Source: Lota lota (taxonomy: Eukaryota > Chordata > Actinopteri > Gadiformes > Lotidae). Taken from it: 64,000 nucleotides of DNA. Below are positions 1 to 11,867 of this stretch, one piece after another. The DNA lies in contig JACYXH010000242.1 of assembly GCA_026745465.1 (NCBI GenBank), positions 517,501-581,500 on the forward strand, written 5' to 3'. The position numbers and the translations under genes were made by a program. The notes under the pieces were generated by a model, which was given only the letters and a program-made list of their open reading frames with translations, was not told where the DNA came from and ran no database searches. Position 1 is the stretch's first letter, and every line of letters begins with the position of its first letter.

Positions 1-139
1 CACACACACACACACACACACGCACACGTACACAGAGACATACACACACACATACACCCACACATACACACACAGACACACACACACACACACGTACACA
101 CACAGACAAACACACACGTACGTGCAAACATGCACACAT
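1..139. repeat. Degenerate (CA)n tract at the window edge
   Basis: CA dinucleotides run from the first base, interrupted by CGTACA, GAGACA and CATACA. The tract is truncated by the window edge, so its full length is unknown. Confidence 0.95.
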
Positions 140-694
140 CGTAAGCCAGACATAAATCAAAGAGTAAGGATCTGTCACTTCTGTTCTGCAATGACGACAT
201 CAGATGTCCCCCTCCTCCCTCTCCCCCTTCAACCATTTTGTTCTCTCTCTCTCTCTCTCGCTCTCGCTCTCTCATCCATTTGGATGCGATCAGGGAGCCT
301 CTATCAGTCCATAGGACACTATTGCTGCATGGATCAATCCATGTGTTGATCTGGCTTCCTTGTCCTACAAGGTTTCTGATTATAACAATTAGGACACATC
401 CGACCCATCCTTCCTCTAATTGTGCTTCTCAAATGTTGGTTAATCTCTCTGTCTTTCTCTCTCTTTCTCTTTCGTCCCATGTCTCTCGCCGGCTTTTCGA
501 TTCCTCAGAACAACAGATGGCCACACCCCTCCCACAGAAAGAGCGAGAGGGAGGGATATCGACAGATGCACAGGGAATGATGGAGGGGCGAGACTGTAGG
601 GAAGGATAGAGAGAGATATTCCATTTGGATGTGCATTGGTACTGTGTGGGTTAGGGGGTGTGGTGTGGTGAGGGATTTGGACTGAAAATAAAAT
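140..694. other. Unique sequence with short CT-rich runs; no gene seen
   Basis: This is mixed-composition DNA with pyrimidine runs at 241-273 and 438-482. An open frame spans about 238-609 on the plus strand, but its first third is translated CT repeat and the rest has no recognisable domain. I see no splice-bounded exon. Confidence 0.6.
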
Positions 695-725
<31 letters not shown>

Positions 726-811
726 AGACACACACACTGGACAAAACACACCAACACACACACACACGTACAAAACATACACACACATTTACACACAGAC
801 ACACACACAGT
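695..811. repeat. (AC)n microsatellite with interrupted extension
   Basis: A pure AC run covers 695-720. It continues as interrupted CA-rich sequence to about 811. It produces spurious Cys-Val frames on the minus strand. Confidence 0.95.
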
Positions 812-1184
812 GAAGTGTTAGAGGATCAGCCCACGCAGATTGCCCTCTCATTCCACCTGATGGCAGCGGGTCAGAACATTACTGAAAATAGAATTTACAT
901 ATGAATCACTAATAGATTTGAGGGAAGAGAGAGACAGTAGGAGAGAGGGAGAGGGAGAAAGATTGAGGGGCAGCATAGTGTAGGATGAGACGGAGGTGAC
1001 GCAGGGTGAATTGCAGCCGTTCTAGAGAGGGGGAGCCGGGTCGGAGAAGGGCAGATGGTGAGGAGGGCTGGAGAGGGGGAGAGGGGGAGGGGGGGTTGCT
1101 GGAGAGGAGGAGCTGGATCAGAAAGGGGGAGCTGGGCCAGGCTTTTGCTGTACTCCAGTTAACTAGCTAGCATGGATCCCTGTG
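812..1184. other. Unique sequence passing into a purine/G-rich block; no gene seen
   Basis: GA-rich sequence occupies about 920-965. A G-rich purine block at 1024-1135 repeats GGAGAGGGGGAG-type words and is roughly duplicated within itself. No gene signal was seen. Confidence 0.6.
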
Positions 1185-1376
1185 CTCTCTCGCCCCCTCA
1201 CCTCCTTAACCTCTCTACCTCTCTCGCCCCCTCACCTGCACAACCTCTCTACCTCTCTCGCCCCCTCACCTCCATAACCTCTCTATCTCTCTCACCCCCT
1301 CACCTCCTTAACCTCTATACCACTCTCGCCCCCTCGCCTCCATAACCTCTCTACCTCTTTTGCTCCCTCACTTCAT
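1185..1376. repeat. 34-bp minisatellite, about 5.5 copies
   Basis: Units contain CGCCCCCTCACCT followed by AACCTCTCTACCT. The CG (or its CA/TG variant) that starts each unit falls at 1191, 1225, 1259, 1293, 1327 and 1361, giving five successive intervals of exactly 34 bp. Units differ by point changes only (CTTA, GCACA and CATA variants), so the array spread without length change. Downstream the array decays into irregular CT-rich DNA. The all-pyrimidine character of most of the unit makes one strand purine-rich. No coding role is evident. Confidence 0.93.
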
Positions 1377-1706
1377 CCTGCTCTCTCCAATGCTCTCTCT
1401 CCTCCTGTATGTTGTTCTCTCTCTCTACCTCGCTACCTCTGTCTCTCTCTCTCTACCTCTTTCTCTACCTTTATCTCTACCTTTATCTCTCCACCTCTCT
1501 CTTAATCTCTGTCTACCTTTCTCTCTTGTCCTCTGTCTCTCTCTCTATTGCTCTCTCTCTACCACTCTGTGTCTCATACTCTCTCTAACTTGCTACCTAT
1601 CTCTCTTTCTCTCTCTCTTTCTACTTCTCTACCTCCCTTTATCTCTCTCTGCCACTTTCTCTACCTTTATCTCTCTACCTCTCTCTCAACCTCTCTCGTT
1701 TCGTGT
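1377..1706. repeat. Irregular CT-rich low-complexity DNA
   Basis: CTCTCTACCT- and TTTATCTCTACC-type words recur without fixed period. This looks like decayed continuation of the neighbouring 34-bp array. The 118-residue Leu/Ser-rich frame here is a repeat artefact. Confidence 0.9.
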
Positions 1707-2423
1707 TTGCCTCTAGAATTGGTATTCGGCTCTCATTGCAGCCAGTACATAATTGAGTTGCTAACTGTGGATAAAATAATTGGAAAGAATGATGAGGGGG
1801 AAGTGAAGGAGGGCGGGAAAATGAGATGCGCTGTTTTCTCTCCACATTAAAGCCGAAGGCGGGTAGATGCTATATTTAAATACGGCTGCTTTTTTCTGTC
1901 CTTTTTTGTGATAGCTCAGGGATACACCATTTTATACCATAGGAGCCAGAAGGTGCGCATTTGCCCAACTATTGGTAATTAAAAACATTTGGACAATGCA
2001 TTTTTTCATATGTACAGTTGAGTTGATGGACCAACTTTGTCAAATTGGGTCAAGAGGTAAACTACATGATTGCATACATGTTAATCATATTTACATGGAA
2101 AAGAGTGCTAATAGGATTTGTTGTTATTAATTAGCCCTAAATTGACTTTATAAAAAGGCCCTTTTTGAAGGTCGACTGTGCCCCAAACAGCAGAGTCCAC
2201 ATCGTTGCTGTTTCAAGCTCAGTGGTGACTGACACAATAACTGAGGGTCAGATAGATGGTGCTTTGATAGTGGTTAGTTCACTCTTGATATAGCCTTATC
2301 AAAGCATGCTATTATTAGATACAGTATGTCTCTAATTACAGGGTCGCCTCCTCATTACCTTTCTTTCGATGGCTCCTTCTATATCCACTGAAAACTTACC
2401 GTTTGCTATTACTTTGTAATCAT
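1707..2423. other. Unique AT-richer sequence; no gene seen
   Basis: This is complex sequence with homeodomain-like cores (GTTATTAATTAGCC near 2123). It has no long frame and no recognised repeat. It could contain a conserved non-coding element, but that needs alignment to test. Confidence 0.5.
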
Positions 2424-2540
2424 TTAGCAGAGACACTTTTATTTAAAGCAACGTCAGGAGATCATGGAGATCATGAAGAAGCAGGTAGGGGTTAGGACAT
2501 GTTGCTAAAGGATTCATACAGGCATGCTGCAGACCAAAAC
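2424..2540 (-). mobile_element. SINE body fragment, minus orientation
   Basis: Read on the minus strand, the block contains a CCTTTAGCAA...CCTAACCCCTACCTGC core and ends in GCTTTAAATAAAAGTGTC followed by TGCTAAATGATTA. This is the order of the core and tail seen in the better SINE copies at 48.4 and 49.8 kb. The tail word (ideal form CTTTGGATAAAAGCGTCTG) is one I recognise from teleost SINE-derived repeats. No convincing tRNA-like head with A and B boxes survives to the right, so this is a truncated or very old copy. The family name is not assigned. Confidence 0.65.
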
Positions 2541-3424
2541 ACGTTTCAGCACTCTGGCCAGTACAGTATCCTGCATAAAGGTATATATTTTATACTTTTA
2601 CGTCAATACGCTTACATGAGGTCATATCACTCTAGGTGAAAATGCAATTCCCCAACAAATGTTTAACCCTCCTCCCCCATCTCCAGATCCACATTCACTC
2701 ACAGAGCAGATGTGCATCGATACGAACAAATTACGAGGTAAAATAAAGCATTGGTACACATTGGAGACTTTAGCGTTTGCTCTTTGTCGATCTATCTATT
2801 CATCCTAATCAGGCCCGGCTCATTATATAGAAGCTAATATGCCACCAGTCTGGAGAAAAAAAAAAATGGTAGAGCCATCTGGTTCGCTAACTTATATTTA
2901 TCAGGGGAAGGTAACAAGAGAGATCATGTTCAATAAAAACATTATATAACACAGAGAAACTCTATTGAGTTTATAATGTGTCAACATGCTAAAGAGAGAG
3001 GATTGCAGGACAAATATTGAATCGGAGCTCTCCCAGAAGGAGATTTATAAAATGAAAGAGGGCCTTCGCAGATAAACGTAGGCGGATGCATAGGAACTGT
3101 AGAGGCGCAGTGTGTGTCTGCTGTGCCTCGATGAGAACTGTTCTGTATGCAAGCAACAGAACACAGAGGCAACTTTCATCTTTTACATTGCACCGTAGGC
3201 TTATATCTTTTTTCTCTCTCTCTGTTTCTCTTTGTATTTGTATTCGGAAATATGTCTCTTGTCAAAGTACTTTATATTTCCTGTGTCTTTTTCTAAGAGA
3301 CTAATTTATTTCTATTCGTCTGGATTATATTTCTCTCTCTCTCCTGCTGAAACGGTGTGATGGGTGGAGCGCTGTCAGTATTCATGAAAGATCACTTCTG
3401 TTACCGTTTGACATTTTAGGGGAG

Positions 3425-3425
<1 letters not shown>
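2541..3425. other. Unique sequence; no gene seen
   Basis: This is mixed-complexity DNA with one short poly-A near 2855 and a short CT run near 3212. Open frames are under 75 codons and have no domain resemblance. Confidence 0.55.

Positions 3426-3496
<71 letters not shown>
3426..3496. repeat. Poly-C homopolymer, 71 nt
   Basis: There are 71 consecutive C residues, the longest homopolymer in the window. It could form an i-motif on this strand and a G-quadruplex on the other. Such runs are hard to sequence, so the exact length may be an assembly estimate. Confidence 0.97.
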
Positions 3497-4400
3497 TTCC
3501 CACTGCTGCCTTCAGACGGCCAGATAAGACACAGGGAAGTACAGAAGAATGCATATCAAGTTTGTGCACTATTTTCTAGCTCAAGCGTTGGCTCTAGCTA
3601 GTTAATGCAAAACAGATAGCGTAATGAATTCAGTTTTGGACCCACCGAGTACCCGATAAGCACTTTCTAAACACACTACAGCCCTGACTGCTAAACACAG
3701 TTTGAAAGTTATGTTTTAGAGGGAAGCATTTAGGAATATAAATGAGATCTGTTCGACAATATTTCTCTCAGGTGTTTAAAAAACGTCCCCAATATTTATT
3801 GATGGAATTCATGGATAAGCGTGATGAAAGTCAAGTGAAAGTCTTGTATGTTTGAGCAGGCTCTCTATGCAAAAACAAGCCTTAAGGCATTACCAAAGTC
3901 AAGGTATTTTGATTTTTCTTTCCCACAATGGACCAATGTGTATCTACAGTGTAAAAAATGTTATTCCAATGTTCATAAAATAAATTTTGGCCTAACGCAT
4001 GAAACAAAGCACCTTCCTCTCTGACCTTTTATAGGTTTGTAGCGACTGGCTGCACCCATTACACATTTACCATTTCATGAATCAATAAATAATTTAGTCA
4101 TTTACTGTAAGTTATCAGTGTGATCAATCATATAATAGTGACAGAATGACAACCCAATGAGTGCTTAGCCATCGTGCATGTCTGGTAACATTTTGTCCCG
4201 TGCTGAAATGAATTTCAACCGCATTTTAATAGTGTCTGGTTTTCATTAACAAACGGGATACCCCCACCGCTGAGGTCAGCTGCTGGGTTGTTGCGGTCTG
4301 ATTGTATTCAATACGCAATCTATAGGGACTAATTAAACTGGGCTAAAATTGGATATTGATAAGACTTTGCTTAATGATGTGTGAAAAATGGTTTATGATT
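3497..4400. other. Unique sequence, candidate conserved block at 4120-4390
   Basis: The whole stretch is repeat-free. The part from 4120 to 4390 has TAAT/ATTA cores (GACTAATTAAACTGG near 4327) and no simple-sequence erosion, which is typical of vertebrate conserved non-coding DNA. No frame or splice structure is convincing. Conservation is inferred, not seen. Confidence 0.4.
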
Positions 4401-4660
<260 letters not shown>

Positions 4661-4801
4661 GGGTTCTGTGAGTAGTAGTAATGTTTTCTCAATCCGTCCT
4701 TCTTGATGGACAGTTAAAAGTGAAAAAAGGGCCAGCTTTAATTTGCTGCGTGGATACCCTCCTCTGCTCTCAAAACATGGCTCTCTGATCAGCAGTTACG
4801 C

Positions 4802-4832
4802 CACACACACACACTCACACACACATGCACAT

Positions 4833-4895
<63 letters not shown>
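4802..4895. repeat. (AC)n microsatellite
   Basis: An interrupted AC segment with CTCAC and ATGCAC is followed by a pure run at about 4833-4894. Confidence 0.96.
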
Positions 4896-4897
<2 letters not shown>

Positions 4898-7284
4898 AAA
4901 GCAGGAATGAGTATGGACACATACACATATGCAATGAGTCATAGATCACCTGGCTTGTCTAGATTGGGTGGGAAAAATACCCAGTGCACGGAATCAGAGG
5001 GATGACTTTATGAAAATGGGGGAGCAAGGGACAAATATAAATGAAATGGGATGGGCTTCATGTGAGTAAAACACAGCCATTCCTCCATAGTTGTGCATGC
5101 CGGGATTGTGTGTGTGTGTGTGGTGTATGCGTGTGTGTGTGTGGATGTGCTTGCGTGAGTGCAAGCGTGCAGACGTGCGTGGGCTGAAGAGAGTGAGTAA
5201 CTCTTGTTCCCATCTGTTCATCACCCACCCCCCATTGTTGGTAGGTGAGGTGATCAACACTTCTGGAGTTGTGTGTTGTGTTGTTTATTTGTAGTCTCTT
5301 ATGCTCAAAGTAAGGAGGTGTCTGTTTGCACATTTGTGCCCTGACAGGTGCTGTGGTAACAAAAAAGCTGCCAGCCAAGATGCATGAGGAATCATGCCAG
5401 ATACTGCTGTTACAATGGCGGGGTGTCTCAGGGTCTTCACAATGTAGATGATATTATTGGTTAAAATTGGAAATGATCAGATAGGGATATCCTCAAGAAC
5501 GGAAAATTAGGTGCTAGTTTTTATTGGAACGAGAAGGTTGAATATTTGATTGAAATTCTTAATGAGGTGAATTTTTTCTTAAACCGGACAAGCGTGAAAG
5601 CTTGATGGGTAAACACGGTAATTGAAGCTAAAAATGGGAAGCTAAAACCTTCCCGCTCTCCAGAGACTGGCTTTCATCTTTCTTAGCTTCCCATCCTGAT
5701 CTTTAGTGTATCATTCACGGTAAACTACAAGGACATTGCAGAGGTTTATAGATTGTTGTTGTTGTTGTGTTGTTTTACCATCAACTATTTTTTTTTTGTG
5801 CACAAATGGGAAATTAACTCTTCTATAAATATATAATATAAATGTATAAATAAAGAGGACGGGTAAGTCTGTATGTTGAGGTGGAAGTATGGGCGTTTGG
5901 CAGTTTATATGAAGTGATTACTTAACTTTGTGAACTATAAATATAGAACCAAAACATAATTTAATTATTCAATTAAATCTCAATCTTCAATCTTCAATTT
6001 CACATTTGTATCACGTAAAGGCTCTTGGATGAGTTTAATGCTATTCACCAGTATTGCTTGGATTTTGGGCATTACATTACAGAAAATTGGACGAGATGGG
6101 TTGCGATGAGTGCTACTTCCTTTACATTACTCTATTTACATAGTCTATTTAACATAATTGCATTCTCTTAGCGGTTTGGACTGCGAGCACAATTGCTTCT
6201 GTTTGTTCAAACTACTACCCGTGAGTAGTATTAGCGCTGCCATTTCACATGCTGTTCAAATCATCAGTGATATGGTGCCAGCTAAAGTATTCCCACTGGA
6301 AACCCCTGCTGTTAGGGCTCCTGCCGAGAGAGAGCCAGCACCATGGACAGATCCCTAACGGGCGTCACTTTGGGTTGGTTCAGCACCACGGAGAGCTTCT
6401 CTTGCACTGCACTGCTGAAGACAGCAGCCTTTTCTCTCATTCTGTTGGTATCTTTAATTTTCCTTCTTTGTTTGCTACTTTTTTCGGTCAATTTATCTTT
6501 ATTTTGTTTGTTTGTTTGTTTGTTCTTTTGCTTGCTCTTATGTTATTTAGTTCCTTCTTTTATGATTTCTTTCTTTCAGAATTGTTATTTTCTTTCCCTT
6601 CGTTCTTTCCTTTATTCGTTCTTTCTGAAATGAAGAAGGAATAAATAAACTAACCCTTCCCAATAAACAAATATGGGAAGTGTTTTGGTTATTTAATTTA
6701 TTTTCCTTCTTTCTTCCTCTCCTTGTCTCTTCCCCAGTTTTAACCTGACAATTTCCTTCTCTTTCTCCCCATCTACCCTCTGCACTCTTTCCGAGCTTCG
6801 GGCTGACTCCCAGCCTAATAAAGCAACCATAGACATATAGACAAGGCAGCGCATGCAAACATTAGCCAATTAGCCCCTAGCGCGGCGACCTCCCGTGCAC
6901 ATGTGGTATCAATTACAATTAGCAAGCATCTTCGCCTCCTCCTTCCTCCTCCTCCATCTTCCGATTCTCCGCCATCTCCCCTCGCTCCTATTCTCCTTGT
7001 TAACATTAGCATTATTCAGTATTTGCTACTGCCAAAATAGATTAAGGGTTGCTCAAGCGGCACAAATCGATGCAGCTTTCCATGCCGAAGACTGATGCAT
7101 CTTAGCCCACTCCCCCCACTCCGATCTCTCATGGCGGGATAGGAGCAGCAACATTGGGGCAAGCAGGAGCGAACCGTGGAGAGGTTGTTCTCATTGTAGT
7201 ACGTACTGTAGGCCTTTTCCCCGGACCTTTCCGAAACTGCGGTAAATTGGAAATAATATGCTCTTGAGGTCAAAAAGACTTGTT

Positions 7285-7289
<5 letters not shown>
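4896..7289. other. Largely unique sequence; no gene seen
   Basis: Contents include a short GT-rich stretch (5107-5160), (TTG)n near 5757, an inverted repeat (5634-5694), AT-rich DNA near 5820-5850, (TTTG)n at 6503-6525, and CT/purine-mixed DNA at 6700-6790. A block from about 6840 to 7100 contains TAAT motifs (CAATTACAATTAGCAAGC near 6910) and looks like a conserved non-coding candidate. Frames here, including one at 6343-6633 that is Phe/Leu-rich, show no domain. Confidence 0.5.
5634..5694. repeat. Inverted repeat, 11-bp perfect arms
   Basis: The arm ATGGGAAGCTA (5634-5644) is exactly complementary to TAGCTTCCCAT (5684-5694), with a 39-nt spacer. It could be chance or the ends of a small degraded element. 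Confidence 0.6.

Positions 7290-7343
<54 letters not shown>
7290..7343. repeat. (GT)n microsatellite
   Basis: A near-pure GT run of about 54 bp. Confidence 0.97.
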
Positions 7344-7345
<2 letters not shown>

Positions 7346-7939
7346 GGCGTGCTGTGAGTGGTTGAAGGAGTTCTCGAAGTACCGAGGACGATAACAGTGT
7401 TCAGGTCGAGGAAAACAATTTTTCTGTTGTCCCAAGTGGTATGTGCAACACAAAAAAGTACACACACAAGCACGCGCACACTTACGGATCCACACAGTGT
7501 GCAATACGCACACAGAGCTCTGTGGGAAAAACTCCAACTAGCACAAAGGAGGTAATTGCAGGTGGCACTTTAATTGACTGAGGGGTAAGACTAGATGTGG
7601 AGATTGAAAAAGAGAAGCAGAGAGACATGAAAGATAGACGAGGGGGGCGGATGAGAGAGTGCTTAATAGATGGAGATGGGTGCATACAGTGTGATTATGT
7701 GATTAAGACAACAGCGGAGAGCTGGGAGGAATGTGGGCGATGGGATGTGATTACAAATGGAACGCATATGATCGGAATGGACTGGAGAGAGGCATCGAAA
7801 ATAACAGCAAGCTGCAGATGCACAGAAAACTTCTCTTTCTGTCTGATTCCTTCTGTCTTTACTTTTAGATGTTCGATGTGATTCCAAGCTTATACCTTTG
7901 TAGGTTTTTCTTTTTTCCTTTTCTTCTGTTCTCTATTCT
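7344..7939. other. Unique sequence; no gene seen
   Basis: This is mixed sequence, mildly GA-rich at 7590-7680. Opposed frames of 60-95 codons occur on both strands with no domain similarity. Confidence 0.55.
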
Positions 7940-8090
7940 CTCGAGCTCTCTGTTTCATGTCTGTGTTCTCTTATCTCTCTTTCTCAATCTCTCTCTCACT
8001 CTCTCGCTCTTGCTCTCGCTCTCGCTTTTGCTCTCGCTCTCACTCTCACTCTCTCTCTCCTTCTCACTTGCTCTCTCGCTCCCTTTCTAA
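7940..8090. repeat. CT-rich low-complexity tract
   Basis: CTCTCT alternates with TTGCTCTCG and CACTCTCG words. It is translated as a Ser/Leu-rich frame. Confidence 0.93.
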
Positions 8091-9744
8091 CCAGTCACAC
8101 ACCCAGAAACCTCCACAAAGCCAGGATTAAACCCTAGAGGATTCCCTCTATCAATTTTAAGGGGTTCTTGCATCATGCCCTGCACCTGTAGGGGCTCTGA
8201 ATGCATTAACCCAAAAGGTCTCCCAGCCAACCCTCCCACACAGCAGGGGCAGAGCCTACTTGAGCCCCAGGCTGATCTCAAAGGCCTTTAGGATGAACAG
8301 GGTGACCTAATGGCTAATTGGCTCTGAAACCTTGCTGGTAGATTAGCCAGAAGTCAAAAGGGTGAAAAGTGAGAGAAAATCTGTCCTCATCCTTTCTGTT
8401 CTCTGTGTGGTGTTGACAGTTGTTTAGAAGGTCTGCATGCGTAGATATATTTGAGCATTCATAAAAATATGAGTCACTAAACCCACACAGCCCTTTCTTC
8501 AAACAAGGAGACTATGAGTTTCAAGATAAGAGCGGCAAAGTACAAAAGCAAAGAAATAACTAAATTCTTGAAAATGAATGAGGTTCAAATACTGAAAGCT
8601 GACTTCATCCTTTCCAACCAAATCCTCTATTAGCGTTGTGGTAGACGTTTTATTGCCAGCTGAATGTCAGCGAGATACAATGTAAGGTGTGCGTCCCTCA
8701 GTGTTCACCCCACAGGACAAACCTATCTTGATAAATGAAGCATAAAAAACTCGTGGGATCTTTTGCACTGACGTTTGAACTCTTGGGTGACCTATTTGTC
8801 TTGGAATTTGTCACCAGAGAGTTAAGGTTACCGTTGGAGGAACTTTAATAGGATTCTCTCCAAGGAGAATCCATCTCCTCCAGGAGACTGCAGTGCAGGG
8901 GTATTAAATGTGTTCTCCCAAGGACACAGGCTCAGGTCTTGATCATGAGTCATTAAGGGGGTTCTGATGCCCGTTACGCTGGCAGGTATCCAAGTGACCC
9001 CGGGAATTGCACTGAAACCGATTATTAATCAATGGCAGAAAATTAAATGTTGCCAATCGATTGAGGGTTTCAATTATTGATCAAGCGAGAAAAGGCAACT
9101 ATTAATTATTAATTGCTTTTGGACATGCCCACTGTGCAATTTATTGTCACTATTTGACACAGTTTGTTTACTGATGGGTTTAAGTCATTATTTATGACAT
9201 TTTCTAGTCTACATGATGAATCTCTTCATAAGAAAACGAAGGTTGATTTATTAGTCAATACAAAAAGAAAATAGGCTAAGTTGACTGCCCGGCACTGGAA
9301 TACATTGTAATACCTTGTACACGGAAACAAATTCATCATATTGTGCTTTCAGCTACTGATCCAACATTGCTTTCAAAGAGGATCTGGGAAAAGACAAAGA
9401 AAAGCCAAATGGTTTAAACTAGAAGAAGGAGAGCATATTGGGAATGTATGGCCCCCTCTTAATATTGTTGAACACATCTAAAGGGCAAGGGGAAATCAAA
9501 GCCTTTTGAAGTGTGAATAGCAAGCGTAATTCTCCAGTGACGGGAGCCATTAGCACCACTGAAACTAGTAAAGGATTTGATAAAGAGCCCGGACTTTGTG
9601 AATAACAGTGAGCCACTTTCATCCCCAAAAATACGCACAGCACGTTAATGCAGACTTGGCCAACTGCTCTGCCAACGTGAGATCGACCTAAGGCCCCCAG
9701 AGGTGGAGGTCATTGAAAAGACCCATGGACACACCTATTTAGAT
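8091..9744. other. Unique sequence; no gene seen
   Basis: This is one of the larger repeat-free stretches. It holds the homeodomain-motif-rich block described separately (8940-9130). Remaining parts show no splice-bounded exon, no tRNA-like box and no long frame. Confidence 0.55.
8940..9130. promoter_or_regulatory. Homeodomain-motif-rich block, candidate enhancer/CNE
   Basis: Within 130 bp there are repeated TAAT/ATTA cores: GATTATTAATCAATG, AAATTAAATG, TTTCAATTATTGATC, and TATTAATTATTAATTGC. The perfect palindrome CAATCGATTG sits at 9054-9063. The sequence is free of microsatellite intrusion although the window is saturated with it. Clusters of this kind are typical of developmental enhancers, but no conservation could be checked here. 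A chance AT-rich patch is the alternative. Confidence 0.3.
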
Positions 9745-9905
9745 ACACACGCACGCACGCACTCACTCATGCCCACATGCAAACACTCATAAGCGCACAT
9801 GCATGCATGCACACAAGCATGCTCTCACACACTCACACACACATGCACACACAAATCGGAATGCAATATGTACACACTTTAAGGCTCACACACACAGACA
9901 CTGAC
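9745..9905. repeat. Degenerate CA-rich tract
   Basis: CACACA and GCACGCACGCAC words are mixed with GCATGCATGCAC. The longest pure runs are under 20 bp. Confidence 0.92.
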
Positions 9906-10800
9906 ACAGGTTGATATTTAGATTAAATATGGGAAGTAAGAATCCACGTAAGCTTTGACTGTAGATAGATTCACACTATCTGTGAATCTATCAAACAATG
10001 GGAAATAGTCTTCATAAACAAGACCATATACCTTGTTAACCCGGAGTCTTCCTCAGATCCTTCCAACTCAAATGACAGATTTACATATATGTATCACGCC
10101 CTCGCTCTAACTCTAATTTCCCCGCCTTAAACGCTAAGTATGTGTGGCAACAGAGTGTTGCTCCGACAATCCATACGTCTGCTTAATGGTATCGACTATG
10201 ACCCTTGCCTCTGGGGTCACGAGTACATATTTGACGTAATGGTCAAATTAGTTTCTCCCGTCCCCTCTGACATCCAGCATGGCTCCACAAATCAATAAGT
10301 CAGACCGAACCCACGTACTTTTTGTTGTTGAGTTCTTTGTCTTCATTACTGATTTATTCACTGCAATAAAACAGTAGTATTACGCGAGCATGCATGTATA
10401 CGACGAGCCACACGTACATGTACACATCCACAAATACAAAAAAAGATGTTGTATTTCTGCGTACTTTGATAAACTCCAATTTAAAGGTGTATTTTCCATC
10501 TGAATAGACATCATTAAACCCACATGGCAGGTGGTCGACTTAAAGAGGGAACACAGGGAACCTCTTTTGAAATGCTTTTGTGTTGCAAGACTACTTGAAG
10601 TGGCTTTTCCTTCTCAATGTGTTCTCATTGTATTAATTTCCTCAAGAAACTCAACGCAAATGCAAATAATTTCTCTTCATAACACACAGTCGATTTTTCT
10701 ATGTGAATATGGGAAACTAATAAATACATATTTGATTCCAATCATGTCAAGGAAAACCTCTTGCTTATATTCCCTTGGAATCCATAACCTTGCTTTTAGT
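9906..10800. other. Unique sequence with a short perfect hairpin; no gene seen
   Basis: The hairpin at 9964-9992 is listed separately. A plus-strand frame at 10531-10863 has no domain and ends in GT repeat. Confidence 0.55.
9964..9992. repeat. Perfect hairpin, 12-bp arms
   Basis: GATAGATTCACA (9964-9975) pairs exactly with TGTGAATCTATC (9981-9992) across a 5-nt loop. No U-run or promoter accompanies it. Confidence 0.75.
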
Positions 10801-10848
10801 GTGTGTGTGTGTGTGTGTGTAAGATACTGTATGTGTGTGTGTGTACTC
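10801..10848. repeat. Short (GT)n pair
   Basis: GT runs lie at 10801-10820 and about 10831-10844, separated by AAGATACTGTA. Confidence 0.92.
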
Positions 10849-11120
10849 ACCTTTTGTTTGTAAAGGTGAGAATGGTACAAATGGGAGGACGTCTTTTTTT
10901 CTGTTTCCTTCTTGGCTTCCTGTGTTCTCAGTCCTGTGTAAATACAGCGTAATGAGATGTAGGAATTCAGCTTACACAATGATGACAAGGGCTCTGACTT
11001 GTCTCTCTCTGCTTCACTATGTTTTTTTCCCTTTTTTTCTGCTTTGGCTTTCAAATCATGTGGCTGGATATATGAATGAAAGGCTGACAGATGGATGAAG
11101 GCTAGATGGATAGATTGACG
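10849..11120. other. Unique sequence; no gene seen
   Basis: This is T-rich mixed DNA followed by GATGGA/TAGATGG words at 11085-11118. No exon or repeat family was recognised. Confidence 0.5.
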
Positions 11121-11602
11121 GTTAGACATGTGTTAGAGAGAGTGAGCGAGTCTCTAGCTTTAAAGAGCCAGTGTGCTCAAAACCACTTTTTTTGTTTTTA
11201 ACGTGGTCATTTGTCTTATAGGATCGTCAACATATTAATCTAAACCATTTTATCACTGTTACTGAAATAAGTCTCCAATTCAGAGAAAAAATGGGTAAAA
11301 TCCTATGTTTTTGCCATTCTCCCCAAAACACTACGTAAACACTCCACTCTGCTGCGAACGCAGGTGGCGTTCTTTTCGTGACATCAGACTACCTTTTCCG
11401 AGATATTTTGACATCACGACCAAGGGGCACCGACGGCACAGTTTGTGTGGACATATGGGAGCTCTGTCTGGGCAACAGAAAGTTGGGTTTTTCTGACACT
11501 TATTGTATAACACCACGGTGTGTGTGGATGGTGAAACTCTGTCTGAGCAGCGATTTAAAGTGAGTTGGACATATGTTAGAGTGAGCGAGTCTCTAGCTTT
11601 AA
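11121..11602. repeat. About 400-bp segment bounded by long direct repeats
   Basis: The flanks at 11121-11164 and 11564-11602 share GTGAGCGAGTCTCTAGCTTT after a similar GTTRGACATRTGTTAGA start; the left copy has a GAGA insertion. Inside, two shorter related units end in CTCTGTCTGGGCAACAGAAAG (split by one mismatch) and CTCTGTCTGAGCAGCGATTT, near 11462 and 11537. Long flanking repeats with an internal sub-repeat could be a tandem duplication with a divergent interior. They could also be a solo mobile element inside a duplicated target, though 40 bp is too long for ordinary target-site duplications. Several small frames overlap, but none looks like a transposase. Confidence 0.6.
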
Positions 11603-11867
11603 CTCTTTTCTCAATGACTATTCAATCTCATCCTTTGTCTTGTTCTCTCGCGCACGTTGCATCTCACATGGAATTTGTGGTCCATTTTCCACACTGGAAC
11701 CAACATTGTGAGAATGGGGCGGATGATGATGGTCGATTACGAGAGGGAATAGTATGAGATTCATCCAAAGATGAACAAGACCTAGCCCACAGTGCAAAAA
11801 CTGCTGATACAATAGCGAACACAAAGGTCAAAGTGGGTGCAGCAGTAGCAGCATCATATCTGGGAGG
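11603..11867. other. Unique sequence; no gene seen
   Basis: This is complex sequence between the direct-repeat unit and the SINE. No repeat or exon was recognised. Confidence 0.45.
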
